From: Molossus alvarezi
Lineage: Eukaryota > Chordata > Mammalia > Chiroptera > Molossidae
Assembly (NCBI GenBank): GCA_037176705.1
Contig: CM073885.1
Location: 216,144,290 to 216,208,289 of the forward strand
Direction of reading: 5' to 3'
Length of the DNA stretch: 64,000 nt
Part shown: positions 1 to 11,457 of the stretch, piece by piece
Layout: every line of letters begins with the position of its first letter
Numbering within the stretch: the first letter of the stretch is position 1
Notes under the pieces: model-generated
What the model saw: the letters and a program-made list of their open reading frames with translations, nothing else
What the model was told of the DNA's origin: nothing
Database searches by the model: none
Program-made: the position numbers and the translations under genes

Positions 1-122
1 TACTGTTGGGAGTCCACAGATGCGTTCTTTGATGTCATTTTCTATAAGGTGCTTGAGCACCTTTGGGTTTTGGTATCTGCAGGGGTCCTGGAATTGATCC
101 CCTTGGGTATCAAGGATGACTG
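1..122 (-). mobile_element. Tigger1/MER2-type DNA transposon end, cut by window start
   Basis: Read on the minus strand, the segment starts at 122 with CAGTCATCCTTGATACCC and runs through GGGGATC, CCAGGACCCCTGC and AGATACCAAAA, which is the terminal region of the mammalian MER2/Tigger1 (pogo-like) family. TA follows the terminus, as expected for this superfamily. The rest of the element lies outside the window. Old and non-coding here. Confidence 0.75.
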
Positions 123-1030
123 TAGTTACATTTTGGGGGAGTCAAAAGTCAGATTTTTCAACTGGCAGGGGTTATCACCCCTAACTCCAGCATTGTTCAA
201 GGGTCAGGTGTACGTCATTTATCCCCAAAGATTAGGCCCAGGTTTTCTCACTTTCACCCCTTCTCCAAAGGCCAACATTTTCATAACTATTAACATCCTA
301 TATAAAGCTCTCTAAGGTGAAACCCTCTCTGTCAGCCACTCTACCCCACTCCTCACCCCCAGGCTCAGTGAGGGCTTCTGTGCGTCTGAGTTTGGACAAC
401 ATGCCTTTATATCATTTTGAAAGGTGGCCCCTTTTGAGAAACAAGAGGGTGGAGAGAGAACAAGCCAAGAGTTGAAGGACATCCCCTCAGCTCAGATCCC
501 AACACCAGCCCCTTCCCCACACGCCACCTCTGCCTCTGTAGTGCCTGAGTCTAACTGTCCAGCTGGTGGTTGGAGACATCTCATGATGATTTAGCTCAAT
601 TATGTGAGAAAGACCAAAATTCATTGAGGAAAGGAGATTTGTGAAAATCAATGTAGAATGTCTATAAGTATAACTTATATGAGTACCAAAGACATAAAGG
701 TCAAACTTATTCGGTCATAGAAGAAATTCCCTGAGAACATATCCTGGGATAACGCAGATTCACCAAATTAATACCCAACTGGCAATTGCCATTTTTTCCT
801 GCTCTCATTTCATTAACCTTGTCATAATAACATTCATATGTTATCCTTGAAAAAGTTTTTGGAGCTCATTTTCTTTATATAATTAGTGGGTTTTACAGTA
901 TTTGTTGATATATGGATTAATTAATTTTGTGGCCATGCAGCATTATTGTATTTCCCCCAATGTAACACCTTCTATGCAATGTGTTTAAATTTAGAGATTG
1001 TTTTTCCCAAGGACCTCATAATACCCTCTT
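123..1030. other. Unassigned intergenic sequence
   Basis: No gene, RNA gene or clear repeat was recognised. The longest frame (88 codons, 49-315) runs out of the Tigger end and has no recognisable domain. Base composition becomes AT-rich after about 600. Confidence 0.5.
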
Positions 1031-1034
1031 TGAC

Positions 1035-1150
1035 CCATTGGCAGCTGTGTGATCTCGGATCAATCAAATAATCTCTGGTTTCTATGTACTTGTAAAATAT
1101 GAGGAGTAAATTATAATCTAAGATTCTTTCATTATAGTCACTTTGTTACA
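1035..1150 (+). repeat. MIR fragment
   Basis: Contains the MIR core order: a GCTGTGTGATCT.GG motif, then TCTCTGGTTTCT and TGTAAAATATGAGGA. Diverged, as expected of an ancient mammalian SINE. Confidence 0.55.
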
Positions 1151-1352
1151 TTGGCAATGTGCTTCTTTTCCTATTTAAATGGATAATTTGATATATGAAA
1201 TCACAGAGTTATGACATTGGTTATAACTAAATACAGTCTTACTTGATTCTAGTATTTCCCATATCTTTTTCCTCTTGGGGTAATGCCCATAGTGATTTAC
1301 AGTAGTACTGATGAATTTATAACATAAAGTCATTCACATCCTGATGTTTTAT

Positions 1353-1423
1353 TTATTTATTTATTTATTTATTTATCCTCACCTGAGGACATTTTTCCAT
1401 TTTTTGTTCAGATAGAGTGGGAG

Positions 1424-1458
<35 letters not shown>

Positions 1459-1615
1459 TCGACATGAAGGGACACATCGAGTGGCTGCCACCCACACAAC
1501 CCAACCAGGGCCGGGGACAAACTGCAACCAAAGTACGTGCCCTTAGTGGGAACCGAACCTGGGTCTCTCTGGACTACAGGCCGACACTCTAACTGCTGAG
1601 CCAAACCAGCCAGGG
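1353..1615 (-). mobile_element. Ves SINE with TTTA tail
   Basis: tRNA-derived bat SINE in antisense. The head at 1590-1615 carries the A-box region (GCTGAGCCAAACC in antisense) and the B-box lies near 1545. Internal pyrimidine tract (GA)n 1427-1453, tail hairpin at 1378-1392, and a (TTTA)n tail. Flanked by a perfect target-site duplication TCACATCCTGATGTTTTAT at 1334-1352 and 1616-1634, so the insertion is fairly young. Confidence 0.95.
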
Positions 1616-1634
1616 TCACATCCTGATGTTTTAT

Positions 1635-2670
1635 ATTATACTTACATCATTGACTTTCAAGTTGTTTTATGAATATCTGTGCAAAAAAGAGTGAATGGCT
1701 TGGCTGGCATCTGGGAACTCCCATTTGGAGAGGGTTCTTGTCATCCTAATTAGTAAGAGTGGCTTACTGTATTTAAATTGTTTATACAACAATTGGGTTT
1801 TTGCCGAACACCTGTTTTTTTTTTCCTTTAAGTATAAAATTTTGGTAGGCTCTAGGCAGAGGATGCCTATGTGACCATCCCCCAACAACAATCCTGGACA
1901 CGGAGTCTCTAATGAGCTTTTCTGGTAGACCACATTTCACACATGTTGTCGTAGCTTGTTGCTACGTGACTCTGTTGGGAGAGAACACTTGAAAGCCTGC
2001 TCCTGATTTCTTCCAGACTCTGCCCCATGCTCCCTTTCCCTTCGTTGTATATTTCAGCTGCAATATTTATAACCATGAGTATGCATATGTGCCAATCCTG
2101 TGAGTCCTAGGGAATCACCGAACCTGAGATGGTCTTGGAAACCTCAACTCAGAATCCTTGAAATGGTTCCTCTTCCCTGTATCATTTCAGAGACGTTTAG
2201 GAGTGCTTCCTACATTATATACCCATTTCTAGCCTGGCATCAACTCAATGAGTGGGGTGGCCATGTTAATTGACCTGGCATGCTAAAATACTGCTGTATT
2301 TTTATGCACGGTTCTCATGAATGTGAACATTATAGAAAAGAGACTTTCAAACTTAATTTTTCATTCATGGAATGCATTGTGTAGATGAAAACTTTATGGA
2401 AAAGCCAATAAGTAAAATATTTCAAAGTAAGGCCACTCTGGTTGGGGAAGGCATCAGAGGTTTGCCTACTCACTATCCTTCCTCCTTTCTGATCTCAAGG
2501 TAGAAAACGTCCCTTGGAGTTTATGTTTTTAAAAAATAATCTATACCATTACGACAAGCATTCCACATGTGTACTTCCTTACACAGGGAGGGAATAGATG
2601 GCAAAGTAATTGCATTATTTACTAGTGAACTCATACCTGGAATGAAGAAATCAGGTTATGAGAGAAAAAT
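1635..2670. other. Unassigned intergenic sequence
   Basis: No coding region or repeat could be recognised. The 88-codon minus-strand frame at 1667-1933 has no domain and no supporting context. Confidence 0.5.
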
Positions 2671-2685
2671 CAGGTATTCTCTTTA

Positions 2686-2928
2686 TTTATTTTATGTTTT
2701 ATCTTCACCCGAGGACATTTTTGCATTTATCTTCAGATAGAGTGGGAAGAAGAGAGAGAGAGAGAAACATCAACACGAGAGAGACACATCGACTGGTTGC
2801 CACCCACACAACCCCAACCAGGGCTGGGGACAAACTGCAACTGAGGTACATGCCCTCAGCGGGAACCAAACCCAGGACTCTCCAGTCCGTGGGCCGACGT
2901 TCTAACCACTGAGCAAATTGGCCAGGGC
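2686..2928 (-). mobile_element. Ves SINE
   Basis: Antisense copy with (GA)n pyrimidine tract, CCACCCACACAACCCC block and head AACCACTGAGCAAATTGGCC. Target-site duplication CAGGTATTCTCTTTA at 2671-2685 and 2929-2943 is perfect. Confidence 0.95.
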
Positions 2929-2943
2929 CAGGTATTCTCTTTA

Positions 2944-4285
2944 ACAAAAAAGCAAAAGCTGAGCATTGGAGAAGTTAGATGTCATAGCTAAAGGCACAGC
3001 TGAAATCTCACTTCTGTACCTGACTGTCTTCCCTCAGGACTTCGAAGGCAGTGGGGGACTCATTGCTTTTAAATAATCTATTATGAGCACACTATTTAAT
3101 ATTTCATTTAATTTTTACAAAGGTAATTTCACATTGGTGCAGAGTTGGAATTTGATTCTACCCTGACCCTTTTTGCCAGAACACCTTGCATCTATAGGTC
3201 AACCTGTCGGGTCATCTACTGTTTGACCCAGCAGCTCAGCTCACTGATGTTATGTGCTCTGTCCTTTTCTCTTGTTGTGGCTGATGAAGTCCTTTTATCT
3301 GAATGAAGAGTGACTGGAAGGCCCTGCTTCCATATTCCCTGCAAGACAGACAGGGATTTAGGGGAGAGGCATGTGGTCATTGCTCTTTGGAGAGGCAGCA
3401 TTTGAAATCGGGATGACCATGTAGCCAAAAATACCTTCAAGCGTCCCACAGTCCTTGCTAAACTGAGCGCACAGGAAATGTGCTTTAATTGCCATTGGCC
3501 ACAGCTAACTGAAAGGTATTTTCCTGTTTGTGGCTGATTAGCCTGATGCCTTTGTTTAAAAAGGAAAGCTGTGTTCATGATAGCTGCTTGTCAGCCAGAG
3601 CTTCCTAACGGTCTCCAGTTTTTGTGTTTCTTGAAGTTGCGCTTCAGTGAATCCGTAAAGCACTTCCTTTTCCCTCCCAGCCCATGATTATTCCACTTCA
3701 GCTTGCCATACAACAGCTGTCTGGGATCCAGCTGTCACCCTCCAGTGCACATGATCAGTCCAGCAGAATGACATTTCTGTGCACCCTGGCTTTGCTCCAA
3801 AACTGTGGGAGGACATTACTCCCCTCGGATAATGGAGGAGTGAAGAAAGAGGGAAGTCAGGACAAAGTTCATCGTTGTAAATACCCAGTGCGTCAACAAG
3901 GTGTATGGTCCCAACAGGTGATACAGATTTCAACGGGGTACATAATATGCATCCTTATTTTTATTCACCACCCCTCCCCCAAGGCTTAAAGACAACAGTG
4001 AGATAGGGCACACTTCTCAACACTGGCTTTGAAGCATGCAGGGAATAGGGATTAAGTTCTAGATGAAAGGTAGGCACTAAGAAACCAGCTGTCTTGGCAC
4101 AAAGGATGAGACCGTAGACAACAGAAAGAAGTGCACCACAAATTGGCAAAGACCAAGACCAAGCAGAAGCAGAATGAATTCAGTTTGGGTTGAGATTGGG
4201 CTCAGGGAAGTCTGTGAAGCAATTATTTAAAGATTATAAATTTAGTTACTATTGTACATTTTTATCCTTGCACTTTACGACGTAT
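2944..4285. other. Unassigned sequence; 3216-3660 looks non-repetitive
   Basis: No gene is supported. The open frames here (120 codons minus at 3216, 101 codons plus at 3684) overlap in several frames and encode no known domain. The part from 3216 to 3660 has balanced base composition and homeobox/SOX-like motifs, see findings. Confidence 0.45.
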
Positions 4286-4435
4286 GTATCATCAATTCTG
4301 TTTTATAAATGAGAAAGTCACAGCTCTGAGAGTCTAAGAAACTTGCGCAGGTGTACCGTTAGTACGTGGTAGGGCCAGCACAGGAACCTGGTTCAGCTGA
4401 AGTGACAGCCAGTGCTCATCAACTCTACCACATTG
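4286..4435 (+). repeat. MIR fragment
   Basis: Matches MIR 3' half in order: TTTTATAAATGAGAAAGTCACAG, TAAGAAACTTGCGCAGGTG, TAGTACGTGGTAGGGCCAG and GGAACCTGGTTCA, ending at the ACTCTACCACATTG block. Confidence 0.75.
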
Positions 4436-4499
4436 CGATCAAAGCCAGAGCAGCAATTTCGAGGTGAAATTCCAAAACTGAAGTCTTTATCTTCTCCCA

Positions 4500-4882
4500 G
4501 AAATGAATCCTCCTTCATTCACTTCCTGTCTTGGTTAATGCCACCATCATTCATGAACTTGCCAAGTCTGAAACCCAGGATGAATTCTGACGCCTGCCCC
4601 TCCTTCACTCTTCAGGACTCGGCTCATGAGTCACCTTCTCTGCAAGTCTTCCTTATCCTCTTCCAGGTCAGACACTTCTTTCATCCATGATGTGTTCATT
4701 CTACCTCTAGTATCCTGAACCATATCACATGCATGCCTTCCTCCCCCACTCTAACTGGGAACCTTCAGAGGTTAGGGGCTGTGTTCCACACATCTTTACA
4801 TCTCCAGTGTGTAGCAAAGGACTGTCACATTGTTGCATATTGTTGGTTCTTTAAATAATAGAGAAAATGAATGAATGAATGG
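4500..4882 (+). repeat. L2 LINE 3' end
   Basis: The later part carries the L2 3' signature: TTAGGGGCTGTGTTCC, CATCTCCAGTGTGTAGCA, then GTTGGTTCTTTAAATAATAG and the terminal ATGAATGAATGAATGG tandem (4866-4880). The upstream portion (CACCTTCTCTGCAAGTCTTCC) fits the L2 3' coding/UTR region. An open frame at 4412-4690 lies mostly in this relic and is not a gene. Confidence 0.65.
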
Positions 4883-5070
4883 AAACCAGAATATCGAGGA
4901 AACTATATTTCATTTTTAACTGTTTTCCCATTTTATAACTAATTGGCATAGAATTTTTCACACATGAATATTGAATAGTATACTGGCCATCGTATTTGGT
5001 GGCAATTTTGCAACATGTGCAGGATGGAAATGAGAAGTGCACAGTGTGTTCATGGTTTTAATCATCACTG

Positions 5071-5321
5071 ATTGCTCTGGCCGGTTTGGCTCAGTGGTTG
5101 AAGCATTGTCCCACAGACCGGAGAGTCCCAGGTTCAGCTCCCGCTAAGGGCATGTACCTCAGTTGCAGTTTGTCCCCGGCCTTGGGTGGGTTGTGTGGGT
5201 GGCAACCAGTCGATGTGTCTCTCTCACATCAATGTTTCTCTCTTTCCCCTTCTCTGCCTCCCACTCTATCTGAAGATAAATGCAAAAAAAGTCCTCGGGT
5301 GCGGATTAAAAAAATTTAAAA
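5071..5321 (+). mobile_element. Ves SINE
   Basis: Sense copy: head CTCTGGCCGGTTTGGCTCAG (A-box), B-box GGTTCAGCTCC, then the GTTGCAGTTTGTCCCCGGCC block and GATAAATGCAAAAA plus GTCCTCGGGTGCGGATTAAA tail. Target duplication AATCATCACTG at 5060-5070 and 5322-5332. Confidence 0.95.
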
Positions 5322-5332
5322 AATCATCACTG

Positions 5333-7113
5333 GTTAAAGCACTTTGGATGGACATAAGTCACTAGATATTATTAAAGAAAATGGCTTTTCTAAGATATTT
5401 CGTCAAACATCCAGTTACAGAAGCTTTAGGCATTAAAACAGGATGCCAAGATTCATATGAACTGTGCTTCAGTCATGGTCTTTTTTTTTTTTTGACTGAC
5501 TCCTCTCCCTTCATCTGTACATAACTTAGCAGAAGTTTGGGGCTCACAGTGTGGCTGATCAGCTCCACCTGTTTGATCACAGTGCCCTACCAGAGTCCCC
5601 TGCAAGAGTTACCACTGGTTTCACAAGCCTGGGGAATAAGTATGGTCTCATGTCTTGCATTTTTCCTAAAAGTCATTTGAGAAAACCACTTTTCCTATTA
5701 ATAGGAAATCCAGAATCTCTCTCTTAGTGACTTCTCCACCCCACAAATTGTCCAACAACCTTGAGGGTTTAATGAATTTGGGGAGGGCGCTGAGATTAAC
5801 TCTGCTTCCAAATACCAGGCACAAAGAAAATGGGAAAAGGGGACCAGTTCACGGCTGCCATTGGTGTCTGTGGCACTCGGTGTCCGATGGTTGGTGAGTG
5901 GCTGTCCAGGGCACACAGGTGCCCTCAGCGTAGAATACTCGTTCTACCCACATGGCTAGTGGCTGCTACTCAAAGTACAGCCACTGGGCTAAGTTACAGA
6001 GTGATTTCTGGCTCTGGTTCCCCTACATTGGAACCAGTCTTCCCCCAGTTTCTAAGACCCAGTGTAGCAGGAAGGTCATCAAAACTGACTTCCCTCAAAC
6101 TATGTGGGGCAGTTGATGATCTCTGTTGCTAATAAACCCTAGTCAAAACCACACGGCCCATCAGTTCTCTAATTTACATTCTCAGGCAACTACGGAATCA
6201 GTCTTCCTCTTCCTTCCCCCCCAAATCCTTAGGCTCAATATGCAAATAAATCCCATCTTTTCTTCAGAAATCGATCCTGGTTTTTCAGACTATTTGGAGG
6301 AAGAGCTTACCTCGATGGCCTCTCCCAGAGCAGCGGGTGTTTCACAACGAGAAGGTCAGCTCCAGGGTTATAAATGAATATATATTTTAAAAAGTACTGT
6401 TTTCCTCTCTCTGTCTCTGTCATGTATACATTTCTCCATCACTCACAGGGGGCATCACCACTAGGTGCATCTGTGACTGCCACTGCTCTGTCGCACATTC
6501 TACCACCAGTACGACTGGCACAGAAGTGTGCCGGGGCCTGAGGACAGGCTGAATCGTGCTCTTGTACTTGCTAGAGAAACCTGAGGAACCGAGCCATCTG
6601 CAGGTCTGCTGTTGATGAGCTGAGTATCCATGAGAAGACTACCCCTTAGACATTTCTATGTAGCAAGGGCTGTACTTTTCCTGCACTGGTTATTGTTTAC
6701 CTTATGGACACTATAAATGTTACATTTGATTGTATGCTCTTGACTTGAAAATTCAGAACTAAGTGAGTAGCATCATTACAGTATGCATGTATTTATTCTA
6801 ATATTTCCCCTGATTTATAAAAAATTATTTACCTATACTTACAAATTAACTCTGCTTTCTGTATTCTATTGCATGTATACATTTCTTGAATGTATATTTA
6901 AACCTGTAAACATATTTGATAGAGTTTATGTTAAAAAAATTTATGATGAGTTTATGGTGTCTTCTTTATATACAAAGGCAATTGTTAATATTATATTGAT
7001 CAGATGCATTTCAGAAAAAAAATTGGTGTGACTTATATCCTGTACCAATTTTGATTATATAAATTTTGATTATATAGTGTAATTGTATACTGTAGTAGGC
7101 AAAATATCACTGA
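5333..7113. other. Unassigned sequence, AT-rich towards the right
   Basis: No coding exon or RNA gene recognised. Open frames at 5830-6132, 6126-6377 and 6783-7031 are short, lack domains and are not supported by splice or promoter context. Confidence 0.45.
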
Positions 7114-7124
7114 CAAGATAATAA

Positions 7125-7352
7125 TTTTTTTTTTTTTGCATTTATCCTTAGATAGAGTAGGAGGGAGAGAGAGAGAAAGAGAGAGAGAGAAACATCTACA
7201 TGAGAGAAACACATCAAGTGGTTGCCACCCACACAACCCCAACCGGAACTGGGGACAAACTGCAACTGAGGTAGTACCCTTGGTGGGAACTGAACCAGGG
7301 ACTCTCTGGTCCACAGGTTGATGCTCCAACCGCTGAGCCAAACCAACCATGG
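7125..7352 (-). mobile_element. Ves SINE
   Basis: Antisense copy with GATAGAGTAGGAGGGAGAG, (GA)n, CACACAACCCCAACC and head CGCTGAGCCAAACC. Target duplication CAAGATAATAA at 7114-7124 and 7353-7363. The open frames on both strands (for example 7033-7398 minus) are by-products of this SINE. Confidence 0.93.
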
Positions 7353-7363
7353 CAAGATAATAA

Positions 7364-7647
7364 AATTTTTTATTTACATCTTTGAGGGAAGCAGGCAAGG
7401 CTATTTGGATTTAAATATAGAAATAGCTTTTGTATCCACTAAATAATGTATTTCAGGCTATTTAATATACATTCATGCATTCATGAGATGACACTTGATA
7501 TATAATGAAGTTAATTTGCTTTAAGCATTTCCTAGAATTAGTCGTAAAGTCATCTCTATGTACCGACAAAATTAAGAACCATTTTACTTTTGCAATTTGT
7601 CTCCCATATACCATATTTGAAGCCTGTATTGGACTATTAGTTGTGAA
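7364..7647. other. Unassigned AT-rich sequence
   Basis: Nothing recognisable beyond AT-rich non-coding DNA. Confidence 0.5.
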
Positions 7648-7736
7648 CTTTTTATTTTATTTATTTATTTAGGTTACAGATGTTTCTCCTTTTCCCCCCA
7701 CTGATACCCTCTTCTTGATCCTGCACCACCCCCAGT
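7648..7736 (-). repeat. L1 3' end, short antisense fragment
   Basis: TTTATTTATTTAGGTTACAGATGT followed by C-rich TCTCCTTTTCCCCCC resembles the complement of the bat L1 3' terminus. Interrupted immediately downstream by a Ves SINE. Confidence 0.6.
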
Positions 7737-7746
7737 TGTGATATAT

Positions 7747-7966
7747 TTTTTAATGATTTTATTAATTTTTGAGAGAGAGAGAGAGAAAGGGAGAGAGAGA
7801 TAGAAACATTGATGTGAGAAACAAGTATTGATTAGCTACCTCCTGCATACCCCCCACTGGGGATGGAGCCTGCAACCCACGCATGTGCCCTGGCTGGGAC
7901 TCGAACTGGGACTTCTCAGTCCATGAGACAACACTCAACTCACTGAGCCACACCAGCTGGGCTTAA
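7747..7966 (-). mobile_element. Ves SINE, AATCAATA-tail type
   Basis: Antisense tRNA-derived SINE of the shorter type: GATTTTATTAATTTTTGAGAG tail side, (GA)n, CCTCCTGCATACCCCCCACT block, CCTGGCTGGGACTCGAACTG B-box and head ACTGAGCCACACCAGCTGG. It lacks the TCCTC/GAGGA tail hairpin. Target duplication TTGTGATATA at 7737-7746 and 7967-7976. Confidence 0.93.
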
Positions 7967-7976
7967 TTGTGATATA

Positions 7977-9087
7977 AATTGAAGGGATAAATTGCAATGC
8001 TAAAGGGGTGAAAAGACCCTTGGAATTCTATCTGCTGCCACTTACGCAATGTTAAATAAAGAACTGAGAAATTGCCCACATAATTCAGTACAAAATTATC
8101 TTCCAGTTCAAATACTAAACTCTAGTAAGTTTATTAGGTTAGAATATAGTTCATTTAATGTCAAAACCAGGCACAATCACTTCAAGGGGCAGATACCTAT
8201 ATGGAAAGAAACACCTAGTGCCTCAGCCACAGGCTGTACTCCCAAAGCCAACAAGCACTGTCACAGATGCGTGCTCAGGATCCGGAAGAGACAAAGTATG
8301 AGAAGGGCTGGCTCAGAGCTCCCTGGCAAGGGTGTGTGGACCAGGTCATGTTTGAAGGACAGAACGTATCCTGTGGTACTTAAACCACAGCTAAACTTCA
8401 TCTTGTTTTCCAAGGGGTTCATCTCCTAGCCTAATGAGGTCTCCTGTTGTTTCTCTTTGGTGCGTTATTTGTTGCTCCCAACTCTGCGCCCCACAAACTT
8501 GTGATAAACAAATCTCCTGTGTCTTCCCTTATGTCAGATGGCTGAGCAGCCCAAGGACAAGTAGAAAACCGTGTGCCCAGCACTAAGGCCCTCTCTCTGG
8601 ACCCATTACCATTTCCCTTAGCTATAAATCCTCCTTTCTCCATCTGCTTCTCAAACACATCCTGCATGGAAAGAAAATGAAGCTTTCTCCCATTTCCCCG
8701 TCCCCCTCTCCAGGCTAAACTGCTATCACACATAGTACTTCTCCTTACAAGAGCACTTGCCACTTTATTTTCGACTATGTTTCTAGATGAGGAAATTATT
8801 TAAAACTGTGTGTGGGGGGAATCATCTTTATGAGAATTGGATCCCAGTAGAAGAGTGGGATCCAATCCCCAGTCTGATGGGGATTGTTATAAGCGTTATA
8901 AGCAAAGTAGCCATTAGAGAAACAGGATACATATTGTCCCATTTCAATTAGATCTCAGGTCTCCTTTCCCCAAGGGGATCCTTCAGGGAGGCCTGGTCAG
9001 GGGACTGCATTCTAACCTCAACCCAATAAAGGCTGTGTGCTGAGCACTGTACTACAAACTTTATATACACTATAGTATTCTTTTTTT
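7977..9087. other. Unassigned sequence with one perfect palindrome
   Basis: No gene is supported. Open frames at 8049-8429 (+) and 8431-8763 (-) have no recognisable domain. A perfect 11-bp inverted repeat with a 9-nt loop lies at 8836-8866 (see findings). Confidence 0.45.
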
Positions 9088-9412
9088 AAATTATATTTTA
9101 TTTTTATTGTTGACTTTATTACAGATGTCCCCCAGTTCCCCCCCTTTGCCCCACTCCACCCAGACCCCACCCTCCCCTCTCTCTGTGTCCATGGGCTAAG
9201 CATATAAGTTCTTTGGCTATTCTCTTTATCTTCTTTTATCCCATCCACCCCACCGACCTCCCCTCTGATATCTGTCAGTCTGTACCATGTATTCATGTCT
9301 CGGGTTCTGTTTTGTTTGTCAGTTTATTTTGTTCATTACATTCCACATATAAGTGAGATCATATGGTATTTGTCTTTCTCTGACTGCCTTATTTTGTTTA
9401 GCATAATAATCT
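9088..9412 (-). mobile_element. L1 3' end, 5'-truncated, antisense
   Basis: Complement of the bat L1 3'UTR: TTATTGTTGACTTTATTACAG, GATGTCCCCCAGTTCCCCCC, GTGTCCATGGGCTAAGCAT, then CATTCCACATATAAGTGAGA and CATATGGTATTTGTCTTTCT, which corresponds to the last residues of ORF2. Same arrangement as the full-length L1 at 28251, so this is a truncated relative. Confidence 0.88.
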
Positions 9413-10144
9413 CTCTTGCATTCTTTTATGAACTTAGAGGGGAACTAGGAAAGAGACCAGAGGCCAGAATAGTAAGAACAATGCAAATTAGAGGAATCTT
9501 TGTATCCTCCTCGTGTGATTTCTTTTTACCTTTGAAAGAGCATCAATTTCCTTAAAATGATGAGATTTTTTAGGGGCCACAGAAACCTTAAGAAACCTTC
9601 CTTTTCCTCCAGAGCCTATTTTACGGAGAATGGAGTGCTCTAAAGAAGATGGTGGCAGCAACAAAAAAGTGAAAAGCAAGAGTCCCTGAGACAGTGGGTA
9701 CTGATAAGTGTTTCAAAACTGGCTGTGGGGTGTGGGAAAGCTGTGATTTATAGCATTTGCCCATTCCACTGGTGTAAATTTTCCCACCACTGTTGATTTC
9801 AGTATAACTCGCATAATGTCACTGAACGTGAAACTGGGAAGAGATGCACGCACATGGTTTCGGTGAGCTGCCTAGGAACCAGTGTCTGCACTGTGAGTAT
9901 TCATCTCTATGTTCTCAACACCCAGCACAGCATCGGACCCAGCATGTGAATGGTCTGAAAGACAAGAGTCCCAATTTCAACTTCGGCCTCTATTACTTCG
10001 GAGTGCTGGACCTGGAGGATGTCCTGTAACTGCTCTAAGCTTCATTTTCTTCATTGGGAATATTGGATTTAAAGCAGTTCTTCCCCCATGCCATTGTTGG
10101 TGCTGAGGTGCTATGAAAAAAAACAAGTATTAATTTTCTTAATT
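9413..10144. other. Unassigned sequence
   Basis: No gene or repeat recognised with confidence. The overlapping short frames at 9844-10106 have no domain. Confidence 0.45.
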
Positions 10145-10158
10145 CAAGATGCATGTTT

Positions 10159-10449
10159 TTTTGTTGTTGTTGTTTGTTTTTTGTTTGTTTTTTGTTTTTT
10201 GTGTTTTTTTATCCTCACCCGAGGAAATTTTTCCATTTTTTGTTCAGGTAGAGTGGGAGGGAGAGAGAGGAACAGAGAGAGAGAGAGAAACATTGATGTG
10301 AAAGGAACACATCGAGTGGCTGCCACCCTCACGACCAACCAGGGCCGGGGACAAACTGCAACCGAGGTACGCGCCCTTAGCGGAAACCGAACCCGGGTCT
10401 CTCAGGACCGCAGGCCGACGCTCTAACCGCTGAACCAAACTGGCCAGGG
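10159..10449 (-). mobile_element. Ves SINE with expanded T/G-rich tail
   Basis: Antisense copy with tail hairpin (TCCTCACCCGAGGA) at 10212-10225, CCATTTTTTGTTCAGGTAGAG, (GA)n and a well-preserved B-box (GAACCCGGGTCTC in antisense). The tail has grown into a roughly 50-bp T/G microsatellite at 10155-10210. Target duplication CAAGATGCATGTTT at 10145-10158 and 10450-10463. Confidence 0.95.
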
Positions 10450-10463
10450 CAAGATGCATGTTT

Positions 10464-11181
10464 ATAGTTTATCCTGATTTCTCAGATTTTTTTTTTAAAC
10501 TTAAAAAAGTGGTGGTTAGTCTAATAAGAATGATTTTTTTTATAATATCATGTGGGCTGTTAGTAATAAATGTCTTTTTCTAAGTAGTTAAAAAGCAGCA
10601 GTATATTATCAGGTTTGAATGTATAGGCCACAATTTACTTGGGTGAAAATAGAACACTAGTTTTCTAAAATTAAGCTGCACTTCAAGAATGAACTCCCAT
10701 TCTGTTCTCTAGGAGAAAATGTAATCTGATAACCCCATTGAATCCTGCAACTTCTCAGGCTCTTCAGAACATTTTCCCTCATCTCGGCACATGTGACCCA
10801 TTGGTTTCGCCTCTGCCAATGGAAGCCCATTAAGGATTTATAGGAGCAGAATACATTTGCTCTGAAAATGTATTTGCAAACATACATTGGAATGAAGCAG
10901 GTTATCCTGAAATAAGTCAGCAACATCTGTGGTCTCTCTGAGAAGAGACCGTGTGTTTATCTCAGACCAAAGTTGATGGGGATTTCCTGGATTCCGGCAG
11001 CAGCCTGCCCCCCTTCGTGTGAACCAGGTAGGCTGCTAGTGCAGGGAACAGTATTTCATTGACTGCCTCAGAGGACCTTCTGGGATGATGTATGTGTGAA
11101 GCACAAGGCTCACACGAGAAGGCAAATAGAGCCAACTCCAAACACAAACATCTTTCTTCCGACTAGGAAGTTTCTAAAGAG
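10464..11181. other. Unassigned sequence
   Basis: No gene or clear repeat. The minus-strand frame at 10657-10926 (89 codons) carries no domain. Confidence 0.45.
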
Positions 11182-11191
11182 CTCCCTAGGG

Positions 11192-11448
11192 CCCTGGCAG
11201 GTGTGGCTCAGTTGGTTGGAAGGTTGTCCAGTACACCAAAGGGTCTGGAGCTCAATTCCATGTCAGGGCATATACCCAGGTTGCAGGTTTGATTCTGGTT
11301 GGGGTACCTATGGGAGGCAACCTGTCAATGTTTCTCTCTCACATTGATGTTTGTCTCTTTCTCTCCTTCTCCTTTCCTCTTTCTCTAAAATCAATAAAAA
11401 ACATATCATTGAGTGAGGATTAAAAAAATAGTAATAAAAATAAAGTAT
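11192..11448 (+). mobile_element. Ves SINE, diverged
   Basis: Sense copy: head CCCTGGCAGGTGTGGCTCAG, middle CATACCCAGGTTGCAGG, pyrimidine tract and TCTAAAATCAATAAAAAACA, followed by a decayed GAGTGAGGATTAAAA tail. Approximate target duplication CTCCCTAGGG (11182-11191) / CTCCTAGGG (11449-11457). Older than most copies here. Confidence 0.88.
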
Positions 11449-11457
11449 CTCCTAGGG

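Noticed and set aside
8049..8429. 126-codon plus-strand frame
   Set aside because: No recognisable domain and no gene context.
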